This document shows, piece by piece, positions 24,835-33,847 of a stretch of 64,000 nt of DNA; position 1 is the first letter of the stretch; the number at the start of each line of letters is the position of its first letter. The position numbers were made by a program, and so were the translations under genes. The notes below the pieces were generated by a model, which worked only from the letters and a program-made list of their open reading frames with translations, did not search any database and was not told where the DNA came from. The stretch covers positions 558,001-622,000 of the forward strand of contig JAHDWB010000001.1 in the NCBI GenBank assembly GCA_023382595.1, read 5' to 3'. The DNA is from Anaerolineales bacterium (lineage in GTDB: Bacteria; Chloroflexota; Anaerolineae; Anaerolineales; Villigracilaceae).

Positions 24835-26763
24835 ATGTTCAAATCTGTTCGTTTGTTTGTGTTTATGCTCGTAACGCTCAGCCTCGTGCTGGCTGCCTGC
24901 GGAGGTTCCACTTCCAATTCCGGTTCTGCTCCGGCTGCGACTGCTTCAAGTTCGGGTTCACAATCCAGTGGAGATTCGTCCGCTCCCGCTGCCGGGGAAG
25001 AAGAACTTCTGCCGATCGCGCTTCCCGCTTTGCCGGAACCTGATGAGGTGACCGGTGACATTATCACGGCTGGATCCTCGACGGTGTTCCCCGTCTCCGA
25101 GCGCATGGCGGAACTCTTCCAGCAGGAAGGTTACAACGGCAACATCACTGTTGACAGCATTGGTTCCGGTGCCGGATATGAACGCTTCTGTACAGCCGGT
25201 GAGAGTGACATCGCCAACGCCTCCCGCCCCATCCGCCAGAGTGAGGTTGACAACTGCCGTGCCATCGGACGCGAACCCCTGGAGTTCCGCGTAGGCACGG
25301 ATGCGCTCGCCATCGTGGTCTCATCCCAGAACGACTTCCTGACTTCCATCTCCATCGAAGAACTTGCCAAGGTCTTCTCCGGCGAAGTCACCAACTGGAA
25401 CGAACTCAATCCCGCCTACCCGGATGGCAAGATCTCTGTGTATTCCCCCGGCTCCGATAGCGGCACCTTCGATTATTTCATTGAAGTTGTGATGACGCCC
25501 GCATACGGGGATCAGGCGGAAGCTGCCCTGCTCGGTCTGGAAGGCGTCCAACTCTCGGAAGACGATAATGTGCTGGTGCAGGGCGTTGCGGGCGATCCCT
25601 TCGCCATCGGTTACTTCGGCTATGCCTACTATGTCGAGAACACCAGCCGCCTGAAGGCGTTGAATGTCAACGATGTCGAGCCTTCACAAGCCAACGTGGA
25701 CAATGCTTCGTATCCGCTGGCGCGTCCGCTCTTCATCTACTCCGATGCCACCATCATGCAGGAGAAGCCGCAAGTTGCCGCTTTCATCGCCTTCTACCTA
25801 AACAACCTGGATGACAACATCGTGGATGTGGGTTACTTCCCTGCCCCTGCCAAAGCCATCTACTCCTCCTGGGGAGCATGGCTCGCCGCGGTTGGCGCTC
25901 CCGAAGTGAACGCTGATGTGGTCACCGGCGACATTATCACGGCTGGTTCTTCGACCGTGTTCCCCGTCTCCGAGCGCATGGCGGAACTCTTCCAGCAGGA
26001 AGGTTACAACGGCAACATCACCGTTGACAGCATTGGTTCCGGCGCCGGATATGAACGCTTCTGCGTCGCCGGTGAAACCGATATCGCCAACGCCTCCCGC
26101 CCCATCCGCGACAGTGAAGTGGAATCCTGCCGCGCCATCGGGCGCGAACCGCTGGAGTTCCGTGTTGGCACGGATGCGCTGGCAGTGGTAGTCTCCTCCC
26201 AAAACGACTTCTTGACCGCCTTGTCCCTTGAAGAACTCGGCAGGATCTTCTCCGGTGAAGCCAAACTCTGGAGTGACATCAACCCCGCCTACCCCGCTGA
26301 AGCCATCAAGACGTATTCCCCCGGCTCCGATAGCGGCACCTTCGATTACTTCGTTGAAGAAGTCATGGAAGACTTCGGCGGCGAAGAAGCCATCCTCGGA
26401 CTCGAAGGCATCCAGCTCTCCGAAGATGACAACGTCCTCGTACAGGGTGTGGCTGGCGATCCGTACGCCATCGGTTACTTCGGCTATGCCTACTTCGTCG
26501 AGAATCAATCCACCCTCAAGGCGCTTGCCATCATCGACGTGGAACCCTCACAGGCGAATGTGGACAACGGCTCCTACCCGCTTGCCCGCCCGCTCTTCAT
26601 CTATTCCACTGCCAGCATCATGCAGGAAAAGCCGCAGGTTGCCGCTTTCATCGCCTTCTATCTGAACAACCTCGATGACAACATCGTGGATGTGGGTTAC
26701 TTCCCCGCTCCTATCAAAGCCATTTACTCCTCTTGGGGTGCATGGTACGCAGCAGTCCGCTAA
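24835..26763 (+). CDS. pstS: Tandem two-domain phosphate-binding lipoprotein
   Basis: A 642-residue protein, about twice the usual PstS length. The start is ATG 24835 with GGAG 10 nt upstream. The lipoprotein signal ends in LAACG (Cys about 22), followed by a Ser/Ala-rich linker of about 45 residues. Two PstS domains follow (about 73-353 and 364-641). Each begins GDIITAGSSTVFPVSERMA and holds IGSGAGYERFC, SGEV/AK-type turn regions, YSPGSDSGTFDYF and GYFGYAY. They are the phosphate ligand loops. The two domains are nearly identical at DNA level (65 nt without a mismatch at 25084-25148 and 25957-26021). It feeds the PstCAB permease downstream. Strong Pho-box control is predicted. Confidence 0.92.
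   Translation: MFKSVRLFVFMLVTLSLVLAACGGSTSNSGSAPAATASSSGSQSSGDSSAPAAGEEELLPIALPALPEPDEVTGDIITAGSSTVFPVSERMAELFQQEGYNGNITVDSIGSGAGYERFCTAGESDIANASRPIRQSEVDNCRAIGREPLEFRVGTDALAIVVSSQNDFLTSISIEELAKVFSGEVTNWNELNPAYPDGKISVYSPGSDSGTFDYFIEVVMTPAYGDQAEAALLGLEGVQLSEDDNVLVQGVAGDPFAIGYFGYAYYVENTSRLKALNVNDVEPSQANVDNASYPLARPLFIYSDATIMQEKPQVAAFIAFYLNNLDDNIVDVGYFPAPAKAIYSSWGAWLAAVGAPEVNADVVTGDIITAGSSTVFPVSERMAELFQQEGYNGNITVDSIGSGAGYERFCVAGETDIANASRPIRDSEVESCRAIGREPLEFRVGTDALAVVVSSQNDFLTALSLEELGRIFSGEAKLWSDINPAYPAEAIKTYSPGSDSGTFDYFVEEVMEDFGGEEAILGLEGIQLSEDDNVLVQGVAGDPYAIGYFGYAYFVENQSTLKALAIIDVEPSQANVDNGSYPLARPLFIYSTASIMQEKPQVAAFIAFYLNNLDDNIVDVGYFPAPIKAIYSSWGAWYAAVR
25051..26757 (+). repeat. In-frame tandem duplication inside pstS (873-bp period)
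   Basis: Copy 1 is 25051-25893 and copy 2 is 25924-26757, in the same frame. The offset is 873 bp at the 5' end and 864 bp at the 3' end, because copy 2 lacks 9 bp near position 26370. High nucleotide identity, including synonymous sites, points to a recent duplication or ongoing gene conversion. Confidence 0.9.
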
Positions 26764-26779
26764 CATAGCAACAAATTCA

Positions 26780-26824
26780 TTGGACAGGCTTTCCGTGTGG
26801 AGAGCCTGTCCAAACTCGTTTTTT
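26780..26824 (+). terminator. Intra-operon terminator between pstS and pstC
   Basis: 15-bp stem with one G-U pair: TTGGACAGGCTTTCC (26780-26794) / GGAGAGCCTGTCCAA (26799-26813), GTGT loop, then ACTCG and six Ts. It probably lets most transcripts stop after pstS and a fraction continue into pstCAB, matching the higher need for the binding protein. Confidence 0.85.
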
Positions 26825-26859
26825 CAAAAACGAAAGCAAGACAGAATCGGAAGATATTT

Positions 26860-27813
26860 ATGACAGAACAACCCAATCATCACCTCAACCTATCACGGGC
26901 TTCCTTCCGCCCCAGCGATTTGAAACGAAAACTGCGGCTCGGGGAAGGAGCCATTGAATCCATTCTTTTCGTTGTGGGGTTTCTCACCATTTTTGTGACG
27001 GTCAGCATTGTGATCGTTCTGGGTGACCAGGCGCTCTTGTTTTTTAACGACCCGCAGGTCGGATTTCGCGAATTCTTTATGACCACCCAATGGCAGCCTG
27101 CCATCGGACAATTTGGCATCTGGGCATTGGTCAGCGCCACACTGACAACCAGCGCAATCGCCATGGCGGTCTCCCTGCCGCTGGGTTTGAGCGCAGCGAT
27201 CTATCTCAGCGAGTATGCAAGTCCGCGCGCGCGCTCGATCCTGAAGCCTGTGTTGGAAATTCTGGCGGGCATCCCAACCGTGGTGTATGGTTTTTTCGCC
27301 CTACTCTTTGTAACACCCCTGTTGCGCGAGATTCTCGGCGCGGACAAGCTCGGTGTGTACAACATGCTTTCAGCGGGCATTGTGATGGGCATCATGATCC
27401 TGCCGCTCATCTCCTCGATGAGCGAAGACGCGTTGAGCGCGGTGCCCAGTTCCCTGCGCGAGGCGGCGTATGCAATGGGCGCGACCCGCTTCGAGGCGAG
27501 CATCCAGGTCATCCTGCCCGCCGCGCTTTCGGGGATCGGCGCGGCGATCATCGTCGGTATCTCGCGGGCGGTCGGCGAGACAATGATCGTGGCGGTCGCC
27601 TCGGGTGCAACATCAAAATTCACCTTCATTCCCCTCGAAGCCGCGGAGACTATGACCGCCCACATCGCCCGCATCAGCGGCGGCGACCTTTCGTACAACA
27701 CAATCGACTACAACAGCCTGTTCGCCATCGCCCTGATGCTCTTCTTTGTCACACTTGTGCTGAATCTGATCAGTCAGTGGGTGGTGGCAAAATTCCGCGA
27801 GCAATATGAGTAA
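26860..27813 (+). CDS. pstC: Phosphate ABC transporter permease PstC
   Basis: A 317-residue permease with six membrane helices. The start is taken at ATG 26860 (MTEQPNHH) with GGAAG upstream. A longer in-frame start would run into the terminator. The coupling motif EDALSAVPSSLREAAYAMGATRFE (EAA loop) and SRAVGETMIVAVASG are the family signatures. It forms the channel with PstA and is driven by PstB. Its end overlaps pstA by 8 nt. Confidence 0.93.
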   Translation: MTEQPNHHLNLSRASFRPSDLKRKLRLGEGAIESILFVVGFLTIFVTVSIVIVLGDQALLFFNDPQVGFREFFMTTQWQPAIGQFGIWALVSATLTTSAIAMAVSLPLGLSAAIYLSEYASPRARSILKPVLEILAGIPTVVYGFFALLFVTPLLREILGADKLGVYNMLSAGIVMGIMILPLISSMSEDALSAVPSSLREAAYAMGATRFEASIQVILPAALSGIGAAIIVGISRAVGETMIVAVASGATSKFTFIPLEAAETMTAHIARISGGDLSYNTIDYNSLFAIALMLFFVTLVLNLISQWVVAKFREQYE

Positions 27814-29050
27814 CCGCATGGCAAAGAATCTATATCCCAATCAAATCGATCTGGAAAAGTTCGTTGCCTGGCGTTATCGCAAAGCCTGGGTCTGGCAGGT
27901 GCTTTTCCTCTCTGCGCTATTGATCGCCATCCTCAGCCTATCCGCCCTCATTTTGGATGTAGTAGATGGCGCGTTCGGCTACGTGGCGTACGAATTCAAG
28001 AACGATCCAACGCTCTTCACAGAAAAGCCGCTCGACGATCTGAACAAGGATGAATTACTCACCGTCTTACAGGAGAATCTCTCCCGTGGCGCGTACAACA
28101 AATTGAATGAAGAAAAGATCATGGAACAACGCAGTGAGGGCGAGTTATACAACCTCGTCATCGAGCGCATCATCCAGGTCAAAACGCTCGAGACGTATCC
28201 GCTGTTCGATTCGCTCTTTCGCAAAGCGGAGGTCGAAGCGGAAGTTGCAGAACTCTACCCGGATGCCCGCCTCGAATTCCGCTCGTGGTTGACTCCGCGA
28301 TTCCTGACGACTCCCATGTCCAGCCGCGCGGAATTTGCCGGAGTGCGGACGGCTCTTTTCGGCTCGATGTGGCTGGTCGGCATTGCCATTGCCTTTGCTC
28401 TCCCTGTTGGTGTGGGCGCAGCGATCTACCTACAGGAATATGCCCGCAAGAACTTTATCAACCGTCTGATACAGACCAATATCAACAATCTGGCAGGCGT
28501 TCCGTCCATTGTCTATGGGATGCTCGGGCTGGCGATCTTTGTCCGCGCCATGGAGGCGCTGACCAGCGGTGCCATGTTCGGCGTGACCGACTCGAACGGG
28601 CGCACCATCCTCTCCGCAGGCTTGACGATGGGCATCCTCGTCCTGCCGCTGGTCATCATCAACGCGCAGGAAGCCATCAAAGCCGTACCGGATTCGATCC
28701 GGCAGGCAGCTTTCGGCGTGGGCGCGACGCGCTGGCAGACGGTGTGGAGTCACGTCCTGCCGAACGCGTTACCCGGCATCCTGACGGGCAGCATCCTGGC
28801 GATGTCGCGCGCGGTCGGCGAGACAGCTCCGCTCATCATCGTCGGCGCGTCCACCTTCATCAGCGTGGACCCGAGCGGACCGTTCAGCAAATTCACCGCG
28901 CTTCCGATCCAGATCTATCAGTGGACGGCGCGCCCGCAGGGCGAGTTCCATGCCATTGCCGCGGCGGCGATCATCGTCCTGCTCGTCCTGTTGTTGACGT
29001 TGAATGCCACAGCCATCTTATTACGCAACCGCTTCCAACGGCGTTTCTAA
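27806..29050 (+). CDS. pstA: Phosphate ABC transporter permease PstA with an inserted domain
   Basis: A 414-residue permease, over 100 residues longer than the usual PstA. After the first helix (about 27-50) comes a charged, helical insert (about 55-160) rich in Glu, Lys and Leu. The standard permease core follows (FAGVRTALFGSMWLVG, then EAIKAVPDSIRQAAFGVGATRW and SRAVGETAPLIIVGAS). By position the insert should lie outside the membrane between helices 1 and 2, where it could contact the large tandem PstS. That is inference. Start ATG 27806 overlaps pstC. Confidence 0.9.
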   Translation: MSNRMAKNLYPNQIDLEKFVAWRYRKAWVWQVLFLSALLIAILSLSALILDVVDGAFGYVAYEFKNDPTLFTEKPLDDLNKDELLTVLQENLSRGAYNKLNEEKIMEQRSEGELYNLVIERIIQVKTLETYPLFDSLFRKAEVEAEVAELYPDARLEFRSWLTPRFLTTPMSSRAEFAGVRTALFGSMWLVGIAIAFALPVGVGAAIYLQEYARKNFINRLIQTNINNLAGVPSIVYGMLGLAIFVRAMEALTSGAMFGVTDSNGRTILSAGLTMGILVLPLVIINAQEAIKAVPDSIRQAAFGVGATRWQTVWSHVLPNALPGILTGSILAMSRAVGETAPLIIVGASTFISVDPSGPFSKFTALPIQIYQWTARPQGEFHAIAAAAIIVLLVLLLTLNATAILLRNRFQRRF

Positions 29051-29055
29051 ACACC

Positions 29056-29117
29056 GTAGGTCACGCTTTCAGCGTGACAACTTACTCGCCAGATGTCACG
29101 TTAAAAACGTGACCTAC
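29056..29117. repeat. Palindromic REP-like element between pstA and pstB
   Basis: Outer arms GTAGGTCACG (29056-29065) and CGTGACCTAC (29108-29117) enclose two small hairpins, GTCACGC/GCGTGAC (29060-29078) and GTCACGTT/AACGTGAC (29095-29113). It is likely a dispersed intergenic repeat that may also tune expression within the operon. Confidence 0.6.
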
Positions 29118-29142
29118 AAAGTCTGTTAGGAAAAGATCAACC

Positions 29143-29928
29143 ATGACACAACCAGAAAACGGCAAATACGCCATCGAAACCAAAAACCTGAGCATCTTTT
29201 ACGGTCCTTTCGAGGCTGTCAAAGACGTGGAATTGAAGATCGAAAAACAGAAGATCACCGCCATCATCGGTCCGTCGGGGTGCGGAAAATCCACGCTTCT
29301 GCGCGCCTTCAACCGCATGAACGATTTCGTCCCCACCAGCCGTGTAAACGGAGAAATTTTGATGCACGGAACCAATCTGTACAGCAAAGAGATCGACCCC
29401 GTGGAAGTCCGCCGGCGCATCGGCATGGTCTTCCAAAAACCGAATCCGTTCCCCAAATCCATTTATGAGAACATCGCCTGGGGCGCGCGCATCAACGGCT
29501 ACAAAGGCAACATGGACGAACTCGTCGAGCAGTCCCTGCGCGGCGCGGCATTGTGGGACGAAGTAAAGGACAAACTCAAGGAAAGCGCCTACGCCCTCTC
29601 CGGCGGACAGCAGCAACGTCTGTGCATTGCCCGTACCATTGCCATCCAGCCTGAGATCATCCTGATGGACGAACCCGCCTCAGCCCTCGACCCGATCTCG
29701 ACCCTGCGCATCGAAGAACTGATGCAGGAACTCAAGCAAAACTACACCATCATCATCGTCACCCACAACATGCAGCAGGCGGCTCGCGTCTCCGATTACA
29801 CCGCCATGATGATGCTCTACGAAGAGACACGCTCCGGCACGGTCATCGAATATGACGAAACCAAGACCATCTTCACCCGCCCATCCGACAAGCGCACTGA
29901 AGATTATGTAACGGGAAGGTTCGGGTAA
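29143..29928 (+). CDS. pstB: Phosphate ABC transporter ATPase PstB (system 1)
   Basis: A 261-residue ATPase with Walker [11 protein letters not shown]-loop [12 protein letters not shown], signature LSGGQQQR, Walker [13 protein letters not shown] and H-loop [10 protein letters not shown]. It carries the usual PstB C-terminus (EDYVTGRFG). It powers the PstCA channel. It follows pstA across a palindromic repeat and precedes arsC by 2 nt. Confidence 0.95.
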   Translation: MTQPENGKYAIETKNLSIFYGPFEAVKDVELKIEKQKITAIIGPSGCGKSTLLRAFNRMNDFVPTSRVNGEILMHGTNLYSKEIDPVEVRRRIGMVFQKPNPFPKSIYENIAWGARINGYKGNMDELVEQSLRGAALWDEVKDKLKESAYALSGGQQQRLCIARTIAIQPEIILMDEPASALDPISTLRIEELMQELKQNYTIIIVTHNMQQAARVSDYTAMMMLYEETRSGTVIEYDETKTIFTRPSDKRTEDYVTGRFG

Positions 29929-29930
29929 TC

Positions 29931-30389
29931 ATGAACAAACCGAAAGTGTTATTCCTATGCACGGGCAATTCCGCGCGCAGCCAGATCGCGGAGGGATTTC
30001 TGCGCGCCATGGCAGGGGATGAGTTCGATGTGTTCAGCGCAGGCACCGAGCCCAAGAGCAGAATCCTGCCCGAGGTCCAAGAGGCGATGCGCGAGATCGG
30101 AATCGACATCTCGGGGCAGCATCCAAAGTCCGTCACGGAATATCTCGGCAAAGCCATCTTCACGCATGTCATCACGGTCTGCTCGGATGCGGAGGAGAAG
30201 TGCCCCGCTGTGTTTTTGAATATGGGGACGCACGAACACTGGCCCTTTGATGATCCAGCGAAAATAGACGACGAGCACCGCCTCGAATCGACCCGCAGCG
30301 TGCGCGACCAGATCGAGCATCGTCTGCGCCTGTGGCTGACCGAGCAAAACATTGCGCCAAACGACTACCGTCAGGCGCGATTGACGTAG
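29931..30389 (+). CDS. arsC: Arsenate reductase, thioredoxin-coupled type
   Basis: A 152-residue enzyme of the low-molecular-weight phosphatase fold. The P-loop CTGNSARSQ (Cys10) and the redox pair Cys84 and Cys91 (TVCSDAEEKCP) match the three-cysteine arsenate reductases of the S. aureus pI258 type. The DP motif HWPFDDPA holds the general acid. It sits between pstB and phoU, so arsenate taken up by Pst would be met by its reductase. No arsenite exporter or ArsR is seen. A plain phosphotyrosine phosphatase is the alternative, but the Cys triad argues against it. Confidence 0.87.
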   Translation: MNKPKVLFLCTGNSARSQIAEGFLRAMAGDEFDVFSAGTEPKSRILPEVQEAMREIGIDISGQHPKSVTEYLGKAIFTHVITVCSDAEEKCPAVFLNMGTHEHWPFDDPAKIDDEHRLESTRSVRDQIEHRLRLWLTEQNIAPNDYRQARLT

Positions 30390-30420
30390 TAAAATAGAAA
30401 GACTATCAATCAGAGGTCTT

Positions 30421-31110
30421 ATGATCAGAAAAACTTTTGAAAGTGAAATCCAGCAGGTAAAGGACGACATCCTTTTGCTTGGCAGTATGGTGGAACATGC
30501 CATCATCGGCTCGGTGGAGGCGTTGAAAAAACGCGACATCAAAGCCGCCGAAGCGATCATTGCCGAGGACAAGGAGATCAACAAGAAGCGTTTCGCCATC
30601 GAAAACCAGTTGATGATCCTGATCGCCACCCAGCAGCCGATGGCGCACGACCTGCGCCTGCTGGCTTCATCGATGGAGATTATCTCCGAGCTGGAACGCA
30701 TGGGCGATTATGCCAAGGGCATTGCCAACATCAATATCCGCATGGGAGAGGAGGCGCTGCTCAAGCCGCTGATCGACATCCCGCGCATGGCACAGAAGGG
30801 CGCGGACATGCTGCACCGCGCGCTGACCGCCTTCGTAAATGAAGACGTGGAAACCGCCAAGTCAATCCCCGTCGAAGACGACGAAGTGGACGCGCTCTAC
30901 AATCAGATCTACCGCGAGTTAATGATTTTCGTCATCGAAGACCCGAAGACTATCGAACGCGCCAACTGGCTGTTGTGGGTTGCGCACAACCTGGAACGTG
31001 TTGCAGACCGCGTGACAAACATCTGCGAACGGACGATCTTCATCGCCACCGGCAGTTTCCAGGAGATCAAATCCACCGACGATGAGTTTTGGAAAAGCCA
31101 ACATAAGTAA
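30421..31110 (+). CDS. phoU: Phosphate signalling protein PhoU
   Basis: A 229-residue all-helical protein with two three-helix PhoU repeats. Metal-binding-type motifs are ELERMGDYAKGIANI (first repeat) and NLERVADRVTNICERTIF (second). It links Pst transport state to PhoR and keeps the regulon off when phosphate is ample. It closes the first pst operon. An AGAGG ribosome binding site lies just upstream of ATG 30421, and a terminator follows. Confidence 0.95.
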   Translation: MIRKTFESEIQQVKDDILLLGSMVEHAIIGSVEALKKRDIKAAEAIIAEDKEINKKRFAIENQLMILIATQQPMAHDLRLLASSMEIISELERMGDYAKGIANINIRMGEEALLKPLIDIPRMAQKGADMLHRALTAFVNEDVETAKSIPVEDDEVDALYNQIYRELMIFVIEDPKTIERANWLLWVAHNLERVADRVTNICERTIFIATGSFQEIKSTDDEFWKSQHK

Positions 31111-31123
31111 TGCGGAAAAAGCA

Positions 31124-31155
31124 AGCGGACGAGACAAAATCTCGTCCGCTTTTTC
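31124..31155. terminator. Terminator between phoU and convergent pstB
   Basis: 11-bp stem AGCGGACGAGA (31124-31134) / TCTCGTCCGCT (31140-31150), then TTTTC. An A run precedes the other arm, so it can act in both directions. Confidence 0.85.
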
Positions 31156-31176
31156 ATTTACGTTCAAAGGGAAAAA

Positions 31177-31932
31177 CTACCCCATCCTGCCGGTAATATA
31201 GGCTTCCGTCAATTCTTCCTTGGGGCGGGTGAACATCTCATTGGTCGGGGAGAACTCCACCAGTTCCCCCAGCCAGAACAGTCCGGTATATTCCGAAACG
31301 CGCGCGGCTTGCTGCATATTGTGTGTGACGATGACGATGGTGTAATCCTTTTTCAATTCCGCGATCAACTCCTCGACGCGCAGAGTGGCAATCGGATCGA
31401 GCGCGGAAGTGGATTCGTCCATAAGGATGACTTCAGGCTGGACGGCGATCACGCGGGCAATACACAATCTCTGCTGCTGCCCGAGGGATAAACCCATCGC
31501 ATCGGCTTTCAGGTTGTCTTTTACTTCATCCCACAACGCGGCGGCGACCAGGCTTTTTTCCACCACTTCATCCAGGTTCACATCCATCCCCATCACACGC
31601 GGACCGAACGCCACGTTGTCATAGATGGATTGCGGGAAGGGATTCGGTTTCTGAAAGACCATGCCAACCCGCTGGCGCAGGTTGACCACGTCCATTTTTT
31701 CGCCATAGATGTCTTCGCCGTAGAGCAGAATCTTCCCATCCACGCGCGTGCCGTGGATGGTGTCGTTCATGCGGTTGAGACAGCGCAAGAATGTGGACTT
31801 GCCACAGCCCGACGGACCGATGAGCGCGGTCACTTTTTGGGGTTGGATCTCCAGGTTGATGTTGGAAAGGGCTTTCGATGAACCGTAGTAAAAGTCCAAT
31901 TGCTGGACGGAGAAGGCGGGAGTTTCCGGCAT
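31177..31932 (-). CDS. pstB: Phosphate ABC transporter ATPase PstB (extra copy)
   Basis: A 251-residue second PstB with all canonical motifs: [41 protein letters not shown] and [10 protein letters not shown]. Note LSLGQQQR in place of LSGGQQQR, and Ser for Pro in the Walker B neighbour DESTSALD. It is a single-gene unit, divergent from the second pst operon, whose promoter it faces. It could serve either permease. The -10 (TAAAAT) is 6 nt before the ATG, implying a leaderless transcript. Confidence 0.92.
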   Translation of the reverse strand: MPETPAFSVQQLDFYYGSSKALSNINLEIQPQKVTALIGPSGCGKSTFLRCLNRMNDTIHGTRVDGKILLYGEDIYGEKMDVVNLRQRVGMVFQKPNPFPQSIYDNVAFGPRVMGMDVNLDEVVEKSLVAAALWDEVKDNLKADAMGLSLGQQQRLCIARVIAVQPEVILMDESTSALDPIATLRVEELIAELKKDYTIVIVTHNMQQAARVSEYTGLFWLGELVEFSPTNEMFTRPKEELTEAYITGRMG

Positions 31933-31938
31933 GTTTTG

Positions 31939-32039
31939 ATTTTATCAGAAAGGGCGGAGAGTTCCAGATATGACAAATATCACGAAAGTGGATACAGGCA
32001 GCGGGGAGAGGGAAGCGGGATTTTCTTCTGCGATATAAT
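31939..32039. promoter_or_regulatory. Divergent promoters of pstB copy 2 and pstS copy 2
   Basis: Minus strand: -10 TAAAAT (complement of ATTTTA 31939-31944), 6 nt before the pstB ATG. Plus strand: -10 TATAAT (32034-32039), 8 nt before the pstS ATG. No 11-bp TTAACA repeats are seen between them, in contrast to system 1, so this second system may not be PhoB-activated. Confidence 0.6.
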
Positions 32040-32047
32040 TCCACCCA

Positions 32048-32920
32048 ATGAAACGCATCATCATATTGCTCATCCTTTCGTCCTTTTTGGTCGCATCCTG
32101 CGGCTCGAACCCGGCACAGGCAAGTTCAAATTCCCCGACAGTTTATATTCAAAATAAAGGGTCGGATACCGTTGTCAATCTGGCATTGGCATGGGCGGAA
32201 CGGTATCAGTCGCAACACCCTGACGTGCGCATTTCGGTGACGGGCGGCGGCTCGGGCACGGGCATCGCCGCATTGCTCAACGGGACGGTTGACCTTGCCA
32301 ACGCATCGCGCAGGATCAAGGATGAAGAGATCACAACCGCGCGTTCGCAGGGCATCGAGCCGCTCGAGCACATCATCGCGCGCGACGCTATCGCCGTGAT
32401 CGTGAATGCGGAAAATCCCGTCGGCGAGTTGACGCTTCAGCAGATCGCGGATATTTACAGCGGAAAGTTCACGAACTGGAAGGAATTGGGCGGGGAGGAC
32501 AGACCCATCGTCAAATTGTCGCGTGAGACCAATTCCGGCACGCACGTTTATTTTTTGGAGACGGTACTGCGACTGGGACGGAGCGACGACAAAACGTTGT
32601 TCTCGACCGACACGCTTCTGCTCCCGTCCTCCGAAGGGATCGTGGCGGAAGTACGCCATAATCCGAACGCCATCGGTTATGACGGGCTTGGCTATGTGCC
32701 GCATGACGTAAAGATGATCGCAATTGCACAGGAGGCGGGCGGCGCGTACGTGCTGCCATCCATTGCAACGGTCAATGATAAAAGTTATCCCATTGCGCGC
32801 GACCTGTACATGTACACCAACGGGAATCCGACCGGGATCGTCAAGGACTATCTCGATTGGATCCTTTCCGCCGAGGCGCAGGAGATCGTGGCGGAATTGG
32901 GCTTTGTGCCTGTGGAATAA
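32048..32920 (+). CDS. pstS: Phosphate-binding lipoprotein PstS (single domain, system 2)
   Basis: A 290-residue protein. The lipoprotein signal ends LVASCG (Cys about 19). One PstS domain follows with GSDTVVNLALAWAERY, VTGGGSGTGIAALLNG, SRETNSGTHVYF and IGYDGLGY. These line the ligand site but differ clearly from the tandem PstS, closer to the PstS branch found with PstCAB-II. The ATG is 8 nt after a TATAAT. It leads pstC-pstA-pstB of system 2. Confidence 0.93.
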   Translation: MKRIIILLILSSFLVASCGSNPAQASSNSPTVYIQNKGSDTVVNLALAWAERYQSQHPDVRISVTGGGSGTGIAALLNGTVDLANASRRIKDEEITTARSQGIEPLEHIIARDAIAVIVNAENPVGELTLQQIADIYSGKFTNWKELGGEDRPIVKLSRETNSGTHVYFLETVLRLGRSDDKTLFSTDTLLLPSSEGIVAEVRHNPNAIGYDGLGYVPHDVKMIAIAQEAGGAYVLPSIATVNDKSYPIARDLYMYTNGNPTGIVKDYLDWILSAEAQEIVAELGFVPVE

Positions 32921-32950
32921 ATCATCAAACCTGACAGGTTTTATAAAATT

Positions 32951-33847
32951 ATGGAAAAATCGTTAAACTGGCGCGAATTCATCATCACCAGAGCCATCAA
33001 AGCAAGCGGATATTCCGCCATTGTCTTTGTGCTGCTCATTTTCTTTTTCCTTCTGCGTGAAGGGCTTCCGACGCTCGGCGAAGTGGAAGCCGGGTCATTG
33101 CTCAATGTGCGCTGGTATCCCATCGAAGATTACTTCGGCATCCTGCCGCTCATCACCGGCTCGTTGATCGTCACTCTCGGCGCGGCGCTGATCGCCGTTC
33201 CATTCGGGATCGGGACCGCCGTGTACATCTCCGAGATCGCTCCGCGCTGGATGCGGGAGATACTCAAACCGCTGGTGGAACTGCTCGGCGGACTCCCGTC
33301 CGTAGTGCTGGGATTTCTCGGAATCCTCGTCGTCTCGCCGTACCTGCGCGTCCTTCTGGACCTGCCAACTGGTCTGACCGCCTTTACCGGATCCCTGCTC
33401 CTCGGCGGGATCGCCGTGCCGACAGTCGTCTCTGTTGCGGAGGACGCGCTGGATGCCGTCCCGCGCGCGTACCGTGAAGGGGCTTGGGCGCTCGGCGCGA
33501 CCAAATGGCAGACCATCTGGCGGGTCACGCTTCCCGCCGCAAAATCCGGCGTACTGACCGCCGTCATGCTTGGTGTGGGACGCGCCATCGGCGAAACCAT
33601 GACCGTGATGATGGTGACGGGCAACGCGCCGGTGCTTGCCACCAAACTCGGCAGTCTCTTCTCCCCCGTCCGCACAATGACCGCCACCATCGCGGCTGAA
33701 ATGGGCGAGGTTGCCAATGGAAGCACACATTACCATGTGCTGTTCTTCATCGGCATTGTGCTGTTTCTCATCTCATTGATCGTGAACGTGATCGCCTCAT
33801 CCGTTGTCTTCCGCGCGAAGAAACGGGCGGAGAGAATTCTGTCATGA
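32951..33847 (+). CDS. pstC: Phosphate ABC transporter permease PstC (system 2)
   Basis: A 298-residue permease with six helices, an EAA loop EDALDAVPRAYREGAWALGATKWQ and GRAIGETMTVMMVTGNAP. It overlaps pstA by 4 nt. A short AACCTG/CAGGTT palindrome fills the 30-nt gap after pstS. No good ribosome binding site is visible. Confidence 0.93.
   Translation: MEKSLNWREFIITRAIKASGYSAIVFVLLIFFFLLREGLPTLGEVEAGSLLNVRWYPIEDYFGILPLITGSLIVTLGAALIAVPFGIGTAVYISEIAPRWMREILKPLVELLGGLPSVVLGFLGILVVSPYLRVLLDLPTGLTAFTGSLLLGGIAVPTVVSVAEDALDAVPRAYREGAWALGATKWQTIWRVTLPAAKSGVLTAVMLGVGRAIGETMTVMMVTGNAPVLATKLGSLFSPVRTMTATIAAEMGEVANGSTHYHVLFFIGIVLFLISLIVNVIASSVVFRAKKRAERILS

Noticed and set aside
25051-26757. Two adjacent pstS genes broken by an assembly error
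   Set aside because: The frame is continuous through both domains with a single signal peptide, and the copies differ by substitutions and a 9-bp gap, so they are distinct sequences. Long-read confirmation would still help.
29931-30389. Selenoprotein candidate, since tRNA-Sec is present
   Set aside because: The catalytic position is a normal Cys codon and there is no in-frame TGA. I found no other interrupted frame in the window that suggests UGA recoding.
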